A stretch of 64,000 bases of DNA from Oscheius onirici (GCA_932521025.1 OW051469.1:3608398-3672397), one strand, 5' to 3'. Shown: positions 29,515-41,794, counted from the first letter of the stretch. Program-made: numbers and translations. Notes: generated from the sequence alone by a model not told the origin.

Positions 29515-32500
29515 ATGAGGTGGTTGTTCCTACTTCCGGCAGCTGTTCTTGCTGCTCCTCGACTGCCCTCTTTCGGAGAACCGGGTACCAGTCATTCTGC
29601 TGGATTTGAGGAAGCTGCTGAGAGACTAGTCGGAGCAATAAATCTGACTGTCGACCCCTGCACCGATTTCTACGAATTCTCATGTGGAAACTGGATCCGG
29701 GACCATCCCATTCCCGCCTACTTGACGTCCTACAATCAGTTCACCCAGCTGAGGGAAAAGGTTCAGGACGAGATGAAAGGTAAGAGAGCCAGATATATTT
29801 TATCCTCGACTCTTTCAGAGCTTTACGAATCGAAAGAGGTCTCCAGTTCCAAGGCTATTAACATGGTCAGAGCCATCTACCAAGCTTGCATGGACGAGAA
29901 GTCCATCGATGTTATCGGAACCAAGGATGTCTTGACGGAAATGGCTGTGAGTCAACAGCAAAGAGATCTTTGAACAGTACTCTTTTCAGCTGATGGGTTA
30001 CTTCCCGATGCTCCACGGAGAAAAATGGGAACTGAAGCGATTCGACCTGACTGATCTGTTGATCAAGATCGGAAATGCCAGAGGAATGGACGTCTTCTTT
30101 GACTCGTCGGCCAGCACAGACATCAAGAATGTTACCAGAAGAATTTTTAATGTGAGTATGAGATTCAGTAGGAGTTCCCTATGAAACACTTCCCATTTCT
30201 AGACAGTCGCTTGACTTCACTCATACCGTTTGGTAAACTTTTGAAAAAAAGATCCTTTTGTCTCTTGATCATGTTTCTCTCATCAGTAATGCTCCTTCTT
30301 CCCTTTGTGCTGACTCTCTACTGATGTTAGCCTCTTCCGGTAGTTCCTATTATTTTTTATCCTTCAGTTGTATGGTCAGTCCATGTCTCTTGACTTATCC
30401 TGATGATATCCAGACGATTTCAGTAGAGTTCAGTTATTTTTGTTCTTTCCACTGATCCTTGCTCGTTTGATCTCTGATTATGAGAACAGCCTATCTGACT
30501 CGTTGACCACAATTTGTTCTTGACACTCATGATCTCTCTGTCCTTTCAATCTCAAAGTCCAGACACTAACACCCTGTAACAGTAACTTTGGAAAGAATTC
30601 ATCTCCCTGATTCATTCCAATGTCTCTATTTCAGTTCGATCAAGGTGCCCTCGGTCTCGGTCACGGAACTCGCGACTACTACCTCGACAAGGTCAAGTTT
30701 GCCAAGCAGATTAACGCCTACCGCAATCTCTTGATCAAGAGAGTCACCCTACTTCATGAGGATGCCGGAATCGCTGTCAACAATGACAAAATCACTACCG
30801 ACGTCGATGCCGTTCTGGAGTTTGAGACTCGCTTTGCCAAGATTACTGTTCCTGAGGATGAGAGACGGAACTTTACCGCTCTGTACCATGAGAGAAAGAT
30901 GGATGATCTGAACACGCTGATGCCTCTGATGGACTGGAAGAAGTACTTCCTTTCTATTACTCCCTATGCTATCCACTCTTACATCAACAGCAATCCGACA
31001 ATTGTCATTGGAGAGCCGGCTTTCTTTGAGAGGTGAGTAGGAGAGACAGAGAGACTGATGAACTAATCGACTGAGAAACTGAGTAGCAGAAAGACAGATC
31101 AGTAGACTATCCGGACCAGGGATGGGCGAAAAAATAATTTTTGATCGGATATCGGATTATCCGAAACTGGATAATCCATTCATGACTATGAGCAAAATAG
31201 TAATGAAGAAAGACATCGACTGAATATACGATAAATGCATCAAAACTAGTAGAACAAAGGCGAAAATCGTTAGTTTCCCATGTGGAAATACCAAAAAATT
31301 TAACTGAAATTATCCAAAATATCCGGTCAAAAATATCCGATTTCGGATAGTTTTCGTACCGGATAATTTTTCGGATAATTATACGGTCGGTAATTTTGAC
31401 CGGATAATTTTCGGATATCCGATATCCGAATAAAAAAGTACCGGATTTATCCGGTTTCGGATATCCGGTATCCGGATCCGCCCATCCCTGATCCGGACAT
31501 TATTCTGATTGACGAGTTCTATCCAATCCCTTTCAGACTGACCGCTCTCTTGAACTCTACTAATCCCGAAGTCATTACCAACTACGTCTTCCTCCGCTAC
31601 CTATCCAACTTTGATCTCGAGCTCGGAACCCGCTATGAACAGATTGAACAGGACTTTGCCAAAGCGATGTACGGAAGAAAGGAACAGCCTCCTCGCTGGA
31701 AGGAATGTGTGAATGCCGCAAACGGAAAGCTGAGCTACGCTTCGGGATCCATGTATGTCAGGAGACATTTCGACTCGGAGTCGAAGAAGACAACTCTGGA
31801 CATGATTGTTGATCTCAACGAAGAGTTTCATCGCATGCTGAAGGAGAACGACTGGATGGATGAGCAGACCAAAGCCTATGCTGAGATCAAGGCTAATGAG
31901 ATGGAGAGACTGATTGGATATCCGGACTTTATTCTGATTGACGAGAAGCTGGATGCTTGGTACAAGGAGGTGAGGGAGAGAGACTGACAGAGTGACAGGG
32001 TGACACAGAGCCAGACAGGCCGGACACTGCTAAAAGCGTACTCTTTTTCAGCTTGACATTCTTAACACCGACTCGTACAGCCAGATGATGTCCAAACTTA
32101 TCCGATTCTATACAGACTTCTACTACAAGCGAGTCCTGGAGCCAGTTGACCGTCTCGAATTCTCTTCGAACGCCGCTACAGTCAATGCCTTCTATTCTAG
32201 CATTAAGAACGCTATCAGTGAGTCTACTTTCATTTCTTTTCCAAGAAACTTTTCCAGTCTTCCCGGCTGCCATTCTCCAAGCCCCATTTTTCTCGAAGAA
32301 CTGGCCTAAGGCTCTGAACTATGGAGGAATTGGAGCCGTCATTGGACACGAGATCACCCACGGTTTCGATGACCAGGGCAGACAGTTTGACGCCATTGGA
32401 AACCTTCGTACCTGGTGGGACGAATCGACCAATAAAAACTTCCAGAAGAGGGCCGAGTGCATTACTCAACAGTACGGAAATCTTACTGTAAGTTAACATA

Positions 32501-33525
32501 ACGCAAAGAAAGACAAAGTGTCGTTTCAGGATCCCAAGACCAAGCTGAACATCAACGGAAAGCTGACTTTGGGAGAAAATATTGCCGACATTGGAGGAGT
32601 GAAGGAAGCCTTCAGAGCCTACAAGAACTATCTCTCAAAACATGGAGAGGAGAAAAAACTGCCGGGACTGGAGCAGTTCGACAACCACCAGATGTTCTTC
32701 ATTGGATACGCTCAGAACTGGTGCGGAGCCATGACCACAGAGAGTCAGATCCGTCTTCTACTGACGGATCCTCATGCTCCTGGAAAGTACAGGTTTGTAG
32801 TCTTTTTGTTAACGTCCTGGGCATACTGTAGCTTGAGTTAGTGACAGTAGTCTTGAAGAGAATAGTTTGTTTAAATGGGGTTACTATAGCTGCTAACTTT
32901 TTGAATTTTCGAAAGTAGGAAACTTGCCGAGACTAAACTCTACTCTTCATCGTTCAGAGAGAGAGAGAGAGACAGCCTATCTGATATCTAAGAATCAGTC
33001 ACTGAAAATTGAGAGTGCGAGTCAAGACAAACTTTAAGTGTTTACTCTCCACTAGTGTCTGAACCGGTGAAATAACCCCCAGAATCTTTACTTTTCGTCC
33101 TTCTGTCTCTTTCTCTCCCTACTTCTTTCTTCTTTTATGTCAATGTTACCCTGGTATTCTGTCTCTCTTGACGTAGTGCTTCTTGACATTTGCTCACACA
33201 TTTCTAGCTCAAAACATGTCGCTGATAAACATTTTCACATATTTAAGTGACTCTGAAAGCATCTTCCGCAAAAATTGTCCCCATCCCGAGTTCCGAATGA
33301 AACCACTGTTCCTCATAAAAACAAGAGGTTTGTATGTTTAGCACCCACATAAGCTGATTAGCAAATCGTATACACCAGACCTGTTTTCTGCAAGACTAAA
33401 AATCAAGAAAGATATCGGTTTTCAGAGTAAACGTCGTTCTCAGCAATCAGCCAGAGTTCGCCGAGGCCTTCAAGTGTCCAGCCAATACTGCTATGAACCC
33501 GACGGACAGGTGTGGAGTCTGGTAG
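29515..33525 (+). CDS. Neprilysin-like M13 metallopeptidase 1
   Basis: Nine exons (29515-29779, 29819-29946, 29990-30151, 30635-31032, 31537-31969, 32052-32217, 32258-32487, 32530-32792, 33426-33525) give 714 residues. M13 enzymes are extracellular zinc endopeptidases that clip small peptides. The N-terminus is a cleavable-looking signal (MRWLFLLPAAVLAAP), so this member is probably secreted, not anchored. DPCTDFYEFSCGNW near residue 50 starts the M13 N-domain. The catalytic part has NYGGIGAVIGHEITHGFDD (HExxH near residue 550), the second zinc-ligand motif GENIADIGG near 610 and the family end CGVW. Thus all zinc ligands and the catalytic Glu are present. Intron 4 carries a hAT-like MITE. 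A TTTTCCAG site precedes the ATG. Exon 4's start could be off by one base, but its frame is fixed by the protein. Confidence 0.95.
31117..31490. mobile_element. hAT-like MITE in neprilysin 1 intron 4
   Basis: Perfect 12-bp terminal inverted repeats CAGGGATGGGCG / CGCCCATCCCTG are flanked by the 8-bp direct repeat ATCCGGAC at 31109-31116 and 31491-31498. The 374-bp interior consists largely of CCGGATAATTTTCGGATATCCG-like palindromic units. There is no ORF. CAGGG ends with an 8-bp duplication are typical of hAT elements. Confidence 0.9.
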
Positions 33526-34486
33526 AGAGGGAGAGAGAAAGAGAAGACGAATACGAGACGAGATAATGTGATCTGATCACCCCATGTGCAATTGTCAGTA
33601 TATCATATTGATACTCCTTTTACGGAATGAATTTGTTCGAGTTTCTGGAAGTTTGGAAGTACGGGAGTGTCCAGACTCCGGAGAAAGAAGGTGAGGTAGT
33701 CAGCGGAAAGGATGAGAGTCTGACAAATGTGGACCAGTAGCCGGACAGGGTCATTAGAGTCAAATTCAGTAGTCCAGAAGGAAATCACAACTTGAAAACT
33801 ATGTCTGGAACTGGAAGTAAACTGGGCCCGGAATCAACAGCCTCGGATCGGTAGGGCACAATGAAGAGGCTCCAAATTTTAAGGTGAAGAATGAGAGTAT
33901 GAGTCAAGAGACACATGTTATTGTTCAGACTGAACTAGACAAGAAATTCTGTTCGGATAGCTTCACATCCTAAAGCAAGCATGCAACAGGTCAAATTTTA
34001 GAGCTTGACTTTCCAACCGAAGTAAAGGTCAAAGGTTATCGAGACCAAGGGTAAGAGTCTGCACGACACTTTTAGGTATATATCGAGAGACAGAAAAAGT
34101 CATATTCCTAACGGCACTGATGGAGTGGGTGGCGAGACAAATTTCTTGGAATCGGAAGTTGCGACTCATAATCAGAAGGTTCAGCTGTACAATGTATTAC
34201 AGCAAGAGTCAGGGACCTGTAAAGTCATTGGTTATAAGAGTCTCTTCCTAATCAGAACGACCTGTCTCTTTTTTTCTCCAATCCCCAATCCCTAATTCCC
34301 TGTAACTTTTGAGCTCCCCGGAAAAACATCTGCCGCCCGCCCATTGTTTGCTGACTGTGCCATTCATTTTGAACTGCGCTCCCTCATAGTCGGCTCGGAT
34401 TACTCATTGATCGAGAGGATACAAGTTCCGGTTTCTGTCGGGATTCCCCTATTTATTACTCCCGAATACCTTTCCCAGTTAGAATC
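33526..34486. other. Spacer between the tandem neprilysin genes
   Basis: No gene or repeat supported. A TTTCCCAG acceptor-like site lies 8 nt before the ATG of the second neprilysin. Confidence 0.5.
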
Positions 34487-37367
34487 ATGTTATGGCTCTG
34501 GGTAGTGGTCGAGCTGGCAGCGGCGCAGTCTACAACGAATTCCTTTGGTACGAGTTCCACTCCAAATGGAGCTGCTCAAGCTGCCAGGGACATCATGGCC
34601 AATATGAATCTTCAGGTTTGTTCCTTCTTCAGGTTCAATTGAAAGTATGGATCGAGAGAGACAGAGAGACGGTAAAAACAGTTCTCAGCATTAGCATGAC
34701 CAGCCAATTGTTACAACAAAAACACCAGATTAGAGCATCCAAAAATAGGCGACAGAAAACGTGTCAACGAGAATCTTTAGATCAATCCATGTGAAGACTT
34801 TTACGAGTACGCTTGCGGGAACTTTCCAAAGATCAATCCCATCCCAGCAGATGCTGTCTCCAGAGACTACTTTGAGATTCTGGAGGAGAGAGTGAGGAAA
34901 GTACTGAAGGGTGAGTCTATCCCCTCTCCCCAGTATCGTACTCCTTGATTTCAATCTCTTCCAGAAGCCTTCCAGTCCCCCAACTCTACTTCCAATGCCA
35001 TCAACATGGCCAATTACCTCTACAACAGCTGTATGGATTTAAACAAGACGAATCTGGTCGGACCAAAAGTTTTCGACCAGGAAATCTCCGTAGGACATGC
35101 TTTCTGTTCACTCTCTGTTCTTCCAGAGCATTGGATCCTGGCCTGTACTGGATGGGAAGCTCAAGAGTAAAGAGAATGGACAGTGGACGAACTTTGACTT
35201 GACCCAGACTCTCTTGAAGTCATACTCTTACAGAGCCGTGGATATACTCTTCCAAGCTGCTCCTACAGTAGATCCAAAGAATTCAACTAGGAGAATGTTG
35301 TCTGTGAGTCAAGAGAAAAGAGTGAGAGACTGAGAGAGTTGGCGAATCAGAGAGACAGACCAGTACTCTCTTCCAGATCGACCAAGCAGTTCTGGGACTG
35401 GGAACCAGAGAACTGTATCTGGACACAGAACAGTTTGCCGATCAGATCGAGGCCTACAAGAGACTCTTCATCGACTATGTAACTTTCTGGTGGTACAGTA
35501 AATTGTGGTCAGTTCAGATGAGTCTCTTCGCCAAGGACACCAACAGAACAGTCAATGCTGGATGGCGCCAAGCCGTTGAACAGGCAGCGGAAGATGTCAT
35601 TCTGTTCGAGACCAAAATAGCCAATGCTACCAGTCCAAACGATCAGCGCACAAATATGAGTTCATTGTACCATATCGAAAAGTTTGACAATCTACAGACC
35701 AGATTCCCTATGGTAGTTTTGATTATTTAGTCAATATTAGAGGCTTCAGATCAACTGGAAACGGTACTATACTCATCTGACTCCGGCATCAGTCCATCCC
35801 TATCTCAACTCCAATCCGGATGTTTTGCTCTTAGAGCCGCAGTTTCTGGAACAGTGAGTGGGTTGAGAGACAGAGAAATTTTTTCAGGCTTCAAGAAATC
35901 ATTGCCACCACTCCTCAAGGAGTGATCGCCAACTACATCCTGTTCCAGTATTTTGGTGCAATGCGTCTGCAGCTCGGTTCCAAGTACGAGGAGACTGAAC
36001 AAAAGTTCCAGCTGGTAATGTCTGGCCAGAAAGATCAGACTCCAAGAGACAAGGACTGCATGAGCAAGGCCAACAATCTGCTGCCTTATGCCATGGGTTC
36101 GACATATGTCAGAAGAAATTTTGGACAAGTACTGTATATTTCACCTGGAGAATACTAGACTTTAGGAATCCAAAGACGCTGCTGAGTCTCTGTTCACTGA
36201 GATCAAGGATGTATTCCGTGGAATTCTGTCCTCTGAGGACTGGATGGCACCAAGTACTAGAGCCTTCGCCCTTCAGAAACTAGCAAAGCTGAACGCTCTG
36301 GTAGGATATCCTGAATTCGTTGTCGACGACAAGAAACTGGATGATTTCTACAAGAACGTGAGTTTCCCCGTTTCTTTGTCTCTCTGACCTAACCTATTGA
36401 ACTCTCTCCTTCCAGCTCCACATTAATCCCTCCGATCCATACATCTACGGCTTTGGGAAAGTGACCGGCTTCACCATTGCCTACAAAGCTGAACAACTCA
36501 TCCAACCAGTTGATCGGAATGAATTTGACATATCTGCTGCCATCATCAATGCGTACTATCAACCGACGTCTAACATTATCGGTCAGTTTAGTTGAAGGAA
36601 GTTTAGTTGAAGTGACTCTTTTCTAGTTCTTCCGGCCGGTATTCTACAGTCTCCGTTCTTCAACAAGGACACACCCAAAGCGCTGAACTACGGTGGAATC
36701 GGAGTTATTGTAGGACATGAGATCATTCACGGATTTGATACTGCTGGTGAGTTTGTCTCTCTGTCTCTATTCTCTTGTTCAGGCAGTGAGTTCGACGGAG
36801 ACGGGAATCTAAAGAACTGGTGGGACAACAAAACAGCCCAAGAGTTCCAAAACCGAGCCAAATGCATCATCAACGAGTACGGAAGCGTCAAGGTTACATT
36901 TCCGTTTACCCAACTCAACAGAGATTGAGGTTCCTGGTACAAACATGTCCATCAACGGAGAGCTGACCAAGACTGAGAACATTGCCGATAATGGCGGTCT
37001 GAAGGAGAGCTTTACGGCGTTTTCCAACTGGCTCAAGAATAACGGTCCGGATACGATTTTGCCGGGACTAGAACACTACTCCCCCGAGCAGATGTTCTTC
37101 ATTGGGTATGGACAAGTCTGGTGTGGGGATATAACAGATCTGGTGAAGGTTCAGTTGCTTTTGACTGATCCTCATTCTCCGATGAAGTACAGGTTGGTCA
37201 ACCGGAGAGTGGGACTGTAAGAGATGAAGACAGAGAGACATATACAGTAACTCATAACCCACTTCAGAGTAAACGTTCCCCTCTCCAACAGTCCCAACTT
37301 TGCCAGCGCCTTCAACTGTACCGCTGGTAGTCTAATGAATCCGGTCAACAAGTGCTCAATCTGGTAA
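34487..37367 (+). CDS. Neprilysin-like M13 metallopeptidase 2
   Basis: Fourteen exons (34487-34615, 34781-34910, 34965-35089, 35127-35303, 35377-35478, 35518-35712, 35750-35853, 35888-36128, 36166-36357, 36416-36581, 36627-36746, 36783-36892, 36930-37192, 37268-37367) give 717 residues. It is a diverged tandem paralogue of the gene upstream. Signal peptide MLWLWVVVELAAAQS; NPCEDFYEYACGNF opens the M13 N-domain. The zinc site is NYGGIGVIVGHEIIHGFD with a second ligand in TENIADNGG, and the protein ends CSIW. Catalytic residues are therefore intact, but HEITH has become HEIIH and IADIGG has become IADNGG. Exon borders are shared with the first gene near the 3' end (both have a last 100-nt exon), while this gene has five more introns, nearly all 35-45 nt. 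AATAAA at 37379. Confidence 0.92.
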
Positions 37368-37434
37368 AATACTGATTTGAATAAATGTGTATATGATACT
37401 ACAAGAACAGATCTTTCTGAATTCATTACCTATT

Positions 37435-38181
37435 TCCTCACCTCTAAGTCTTGGTCTTTTCGACGTCGGCCTGGGTCATGTTGAGCTTCTTCTCCTGCTT
37501 GGCGGCCTCTTCTTCCTTTTTCTTCGTCTCTTCCTCGTCATCCGTCGGATACTCGTCCGTCACAGGCGTCACAACCGGATTGTTGACAAAGCCCGGCTTG
37601 GTGACCTTCTTCTCCGGAATCGGAGCCGGTGAAATGACTGCCGGCGGAGCTGGTGGAGTCGGTGGCTCGGGCTTCTTGATCTCCGAGGCCTTTTTGATCT
37701 GTTCCTCTTCCTTCTTTTCTTCCGTCTTCTGTTTCACCTTGACCTCTTCCTCCTCCTTCTTCTGCTGCTCGACCTCCGGCTTCTGCTCCACGTCCGTCTG
37801 TGTCTGCTCCGTCAAACCCGCCGTCTTGGCCTTGTGTTCCGACGGCTTCGTCTCCGTGTCCGTGTCGCCCTTGCTGACCGACTTGATTGGCTCCTTCACG
37901 GACGCTTCCTTCCTGATCGACTGGAGTTTCGCCATCTTGCTGGCCATCGTCTTCCCAGTTGTCGTCTTCTTCAACGACGTCTTCGAAGCCTCTCGTCCGG
38001 AAGTCTTCTTCTTCTTTCCGCTACAGTAGAGTTGGAGAGTGGCCGAGAGTAGAACTATTTGCAGCAAAGTCAAGACGAGCAGCATCACGAACCTTCCGGA
38101 CTGTTGCTAATGGACTAATTGTTCTGGCATTTGTGGAAACGTCTAGTTTTTTTTGTTTTGTTTTGAAAAACAAAGCAATTA
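37435..38181 (-). repeat. Inverted duplication arm A (left)
   Basis: About 747 bp nearly identical, in reverse orientation, to 59947-60693 (arm A'). It spans the Lys/Glu-rich gene plus roughly 100 bp upstream and about 10 bp beyond the stop. Similarity stops abruptly on both sides. Confidence 0.9.
37444..38085 (-). CDS. Lys/Glu-rich protein with N-terminal hydrophobic signal, copy 1
   Basis: One exon, 213 residues. I do not recognise the family. The N-terminus is strongly hydrophobic (MLLVLTLLQIVLLSATLQLYC), either a cleaved signal or a membrane anchor. After CSGKKKK the protein is low-complexity: Lys/Ser/Thr-rich to about residue 80, then Glu/Lys repeats (EEEEVKVKQKTEEKKEEE), then a Pro-rich hinge (PEPPTPPAPPAVISPAPIP), and an acidic/basic C-terminus ending VEKTKT. 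Two nearly identical copies exist, and this one differs from the copy at 60045 in at least two residues (Ala for Gly near residue 86 and the last residue Thr for Ala). Preservation of a 213-codon frame in both copies suggests coding, but the duplication may also be very young. Confidence 0.7.
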   Translation of the reverse strand: MLLVLTLLQIVLLSATLQLYCSGKKKKTSGREASKTSLKKTTTGKTMASKMAKLQSIRKEASVKEPIKSVSKGDTDTETKPSEHKAKTAGLTEQTQTDVEQKPEVEQQKKEEEEVKVKQKTEEKKEEEQIKKASEIKKPEPPTPPAPPAVISPAPIPEKKVTKPGFVNNPVVTPVTDEYPTDDEEETKKKEEEAAKQEKKLNMTQADVEKTKT

Positions 38182-38291
38182 GTTAGTTTTTAAAAGTAGT
38201 TTTCAAGGTGTTTGGTTTTCTCGAGTGTTTAGGTTTCTGAAAGGCGAAGTCCAAAGAACAAAAATCTGCTTAGAAGTTTATTGTGCGACTT

Positions 38292-38840
38292 TTAACAATT
38301 GACAGCAAAATATAATGTACGAGAACAAAAATTGAAGAAACTCTGGAGATTATAATGAGAACAACGATAATTAGAAGAAAAGCCGCTTTCGCAGTTACCG
38401 AAGAGATTGCAAAAGGCCTTAGGGTCAATGAGGGCATCTAGATCACCACTGTACATGGAGTAATCAACAGGAAAGCAGCATTTATTGCCTCGACGACTTC
38501 TTCCCATGAATTCGTTTTGAAATGGGATCAGATCCGACACTAGACGGATGTTCAAAATCATGGTGAAATTAGTACCAAACCCTGACGGCATTATCAGGAC
38601 GAGGTAAGCGTCGTTTCTCGGATTGGGCACGAGGGTCAGCGTGAAGTCTATGGGAAGCTCAAACGAGAAATAGCTTTTCAGTATGTGATCACGTTCGTAA
38701 CAGTACTTATCGCAACGAAAGGTCATGAAGAAAGCGGTCATCCTATCGATTTTTTCTCGCCAATCCACAGACATTTGATTGCCGTTCTTTGGTTTTCTTT
38801 GTAGGATGGCCAATTCTAGACGGACTCTGACTTTCTGATC
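38292..38840 (-). pseudogene. F-box-like family member, middle and C-terminal part (copy 2)
   Basis: An open frame of about 180 residues without an obvious start codon. It begins GDQKVRVRLELAILQ, continues VDWREKIDRMTAFFMTFRC and FTLTLVPNPRNDAYLVLI, and ends in a Cys-rich tail. VPNPxxxxLVLI and the YSGDLDALIDPKAF block match the C-terminal part of copy 4 (YKGHPDDSIDLKVF). The F-box-like N-terminal exons are absent. The first half lies in inverted arm B and is repeated at 48.49-48.65 kb. It directly follows the His-rich gene on the same strand with no room for a promoter, so I treat it as a fragment. Confidence 0.45.
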
Positions 38841-39247
38841 TCCCAGGTTACTTTGAAAACTGTTTATTATGACACTGGCAAGAGAGAAAAGTTGTAAAGA
38901 ATATCATCACAAGAATAACTAGCAATGGTGGTGGTGATGGTGGCCATGATGATGGTGGTGGTGGCCATGGAAAAGATGATGGAAGAGGCCGTGGTGATGG
39001 TGATGATGTCCGTGGTGGTGATGGTGACCATGATCGACAACTACGACTGGAGCAGGCTGCATGACTGGGACATGATGAGGAACCTGGTAGACGGGAGGAG
39101 GAACTCCATAAGGATTGTAGGACATTTCGGTTGAGGGAGAAAGAACTGATGACTGGGAAGGAGAAACAGGGATTTTATATCAGAGCGGGAGAGTCTTATC
39201 TAAACAGAAAAGAGACTGAAATGACGTAGAGATCAGAAACAGTGACG
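38686..39247 (-). repeat. Inverted duplication arm B (left)
   Basis: About 560 bp nearly identical in reverse to 48089-48645 (arm B'). It contains the whole His-rich peptide gene with its promoter and the first part of F-box-like copy 2. Similarity ends within the word GATAAGTACTGTTA. Confidence 0.9.
38919..39125 (-). CDS. His-rich small peptide, copy 1
   Basis: A single exon codes 68 residues. It opens with a Pro/Val/Tyr-rich half (MSYNPYGVPPPVYQV..). The C-terminal half is almost only Gly-His units (HGHHHHHGHHHHHHG) and ends in Cys. There is no signal peptide. Such His clusters bind Zn, Ni or Cu; the role in the cell is unknown, and metal buffering is my inference. The reading frame, the TATA box about 50 bp upstream and a poly(A) signal (ATAATAAA) just after the stop argue for a compact expressed gene. 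The opposite strand of this stretch is also open but would give only Met/Val repeats, which is a shadow. Confidence 0.75.
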   Translation of the reverse strand: MSYNPYGVPPPVYQVPHHVPVMQPAPVVVVDHGHHHHHGHHHHHHGLFHHLFHGHHHHHHGHHHHHHC

Positions 39248-39429
39248 CATATTTTTGGGGGAGGCCGCTATGAGTCAACAAAGAGCATAGCTGTAGCTTG
39301 ACTCATCCTTTCTCTTTCATAAACGCTACACAAGAGGCTGAGATTTATTCTCTTACTCGTATCAATCACAAATATGTACAGAAACACAGGAATTCCATAG
39401 GACTACCGGTGAGTGCAAAAACTATGAGA

Positions 39430-40403
39430 TCAAAGGGGAACTTTGGTAACATCGATGGCTGTGAGGGCTGTAATCTTTCTCGGATGAGGGCCCGTCCTAA
39501 TTCCAATAGTGACTCGCGTCTTTGGAAATTCCCAGTAGATGAGACAGTAAAAGACAGAGTTGTAGCCTACCATTATGTACTCTGCTATGGAGAAGGCGTA
39601 GTAGGCTGTAGGGCTACAGTAACTCATGAACAGAGGATAGGAAAAGGCTGTGGAGACGGAAAGGGCACAGCCGGTCACGAACATGAACACTTTGATCCTC
39701 CAGGTGTAATGAGTGATCGTGTCCTCTTTTACCAAACCAGCATTGGCTTGAAGAATCAAATTGAAGAGCATGTTAAAGTTGAAGTTGATGATCCAGACGG
39801 CATAGGCGATTGCGTGAATGACTGAAAACTTTGTTTGAAAAATTTTGGAGTTTGCCTACAAAAGTGCGAGTGAATGTCCACGACTGAGACCAGAACCAAG
39901 CCGATGGGTTCGAGCCACAGAGTTTTCAAGTAGAACCAGATGGTGCATTGGTAGCAAGTGGATTTGGGGGCAGAGTTGAGGAACATTCGGCGGTAGAGCT
40001 GAAGAAATCTCTGTCACTCAATTTCTCTAAAACAAACCACAAGAAAGAATATCCTCGGAGGCATATGCAGAAACATGATCAGTAGCCAGAAGAACTTTTG
40101 AGGCTCCCAGACCCCGATACTGTAGGAGACTGGTGGAAGGATACTGTAACCGTAGATCAGAACTCATGCCTCTCTTACCTATGCACATCAGGACACTGAT
40201 CACTCTGCGTAAAATTCATGACCCGGTCGAACTGAAAAAGGTAGGTATAGGCTATGCAGAAGTAGCATCCAAGTCCGGGTAGTAGAGCTCCCATCGAGAC
40301 GACTGTTCTCACTAGAAAAAGTATTTCAAAAAGGTAATAAAAATAACTCACTTTTGAGCATCTTCTCCACATTGTGGTCCACCGGCGGCGGAGGGGTCAG
40401 CAT
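39430..40403 (-). CDS. pgap-2: PGAP2-like protein (GPI-anchor lipid remodelling, FRAG1/CWH43-N family)
   Basis: Five exons in coding order (40403-40352, 40311-40179, 40143-40038, 39998-39860, 39821-39430) give 273 residues, near the length of vertebrate PGAP2. PGAP2 acts in the Golgi in fatty-acid remodelling of GPI anchors. The first TM has the family-like LLPGLGCYFCIAYTYLFQF. The luminal loop reads CPDVHSILPPVSYSIG, then PQKFFWLLIMFLHMPPRIFFLV, YRRMFLNSAP, WLEPIGLVLVSVVDIHSHF, and the last TMs before a basic tail with YWEFPKTRVTIG. The ATG is preceded by GTTTCCAG, a likely spliced-leader site. Introns are 34-41 nt. Confidence 0.88.
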
Positions 40404-41790
40404 CCTGGAAACAGTGACTGGTGGACGAAGTGACTATTGTTTAAAGGCGGGGACAATAGAATGAAAACAACTTGTGGGAAGGCAGGACATAAACACGCAT
40501 AAACGAAAAGAGAGACAAAGCGGGGGGACAGTTGTGACTTACGTGGTTGATGAGAGTGATGTGGAACTCATCTCTCCAGATGGTCGAGTTACTGAAAATT
40601 AAGACGTTTTTAAAGAGAAAAGCAGTGGGAAAATTCGATCACGAGAGTATGATATTCGGAAGGTTAAAAACAGGTGGTCGAGAAAAGGAATTACAAGGAA
40701 ACTTTTGGTCATTGAACAAGTGTGACCTCATCAGGTTGTTCGGGTAAGGAAGGCATTTTTCGCGTCCGACGTCAGTCATTTTTGAAGGAAAACATTGAAG
40801 GACAATTTATAGAGAGGGAAATGAAAACTACTGTTTGAGAACTTTCTGCTGAGACTCTGAAGTTTCCTATAACCCTCCGCAACCTTTTAAAATGTTTTTA
40901 GCGTGTTAAAAGGTCATGTGCAGCTCAAATCGTTCAGACCAGAGTTTAAAGAAATAGGTATCTAAGAATGTGATAATTATGTTATTGAGTCTGCAGACAG
41001 GTTGAACCCTGTAGTAAGGGCCAGTACACTGTTCAATCTCATCTGGTGGTTCCAACGGACTAACGAGTGATTTGAAAAGGCACAGGGAAAAGTAAGCACA
41101 GGGGAAAATGAAGTTATTACTCCTTTCTCAGGAGGTCTCAAAAAATGCAGGATCAATTGACAGAAACAAGGGACGTGCCCTTTTATTTGTTTCTTTGCAA
41201 AATTTCAGGCCTAGTTTAAAAAATCACTGGGTGCAGCCCCTCTGCAACCCCAGTTTCGGGATCTTCGACCAACCTGTCGGCACTTTTTGATGAATTGGGC
41301 GCCAATCTATCGTCAATTTCCGCCGCTTTTGAAAAGATTTAAAAGGTCCAAATTGTTGGTCAATATGGGAACTTGACCTTGTCGAAAGGACAAGAACTGG
41401 GAAAGTTATGAGATTGACGTGAATGTGTTTACTGACAAGCATGAAGAGAAAATATGGGAGAATGAACAGAAATTGATGAATCGGTTTGCTTTTGAAAGGT
41501 CGAAAGCAAAAAAGTCAATAGCAGAAGATACACGCGCCGTGGAAGTAACCACTGGCCGGAACCATAGTCTAAAAACCAGAACTTTTGCATGTTGTGATGG
41601 TCTACCACTTTGTTCTTCCTTTCTATGAACTTATGCCTTAAACGAATTCGAGAACAAACTTTCCTTGAGCAGTGGGTATGTCCGAAAGTTGCTTACAACG
41701 TGTTGTCAGATACGCTATTTTAAAAACGTCTAGTACACTTCCCAATGCTTACAGTATCTATGTGCCTGTCCGATCCATTTTTACATTTGG
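40404..41790. other. Intergenic region upstream of PGAP2
   Basis: No ORF with credible splice sites. Nothing repeated within the window that I can see. Confidence 0.45.
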
Positions 41791-41794
41791 TCCC

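Noticed and set aside
38925-39134. Met/Val-rich frame opposite the His-rich gene
   Set aside because: It arises from complementing CAC/CAT His codons (GTG/ATG); the promoter and poly(A) signals fit the His-rich strand.
39298-39825. 175-codon + frame over PGAP2
   Set aside because: Antisense of the last PGAP2 exon.
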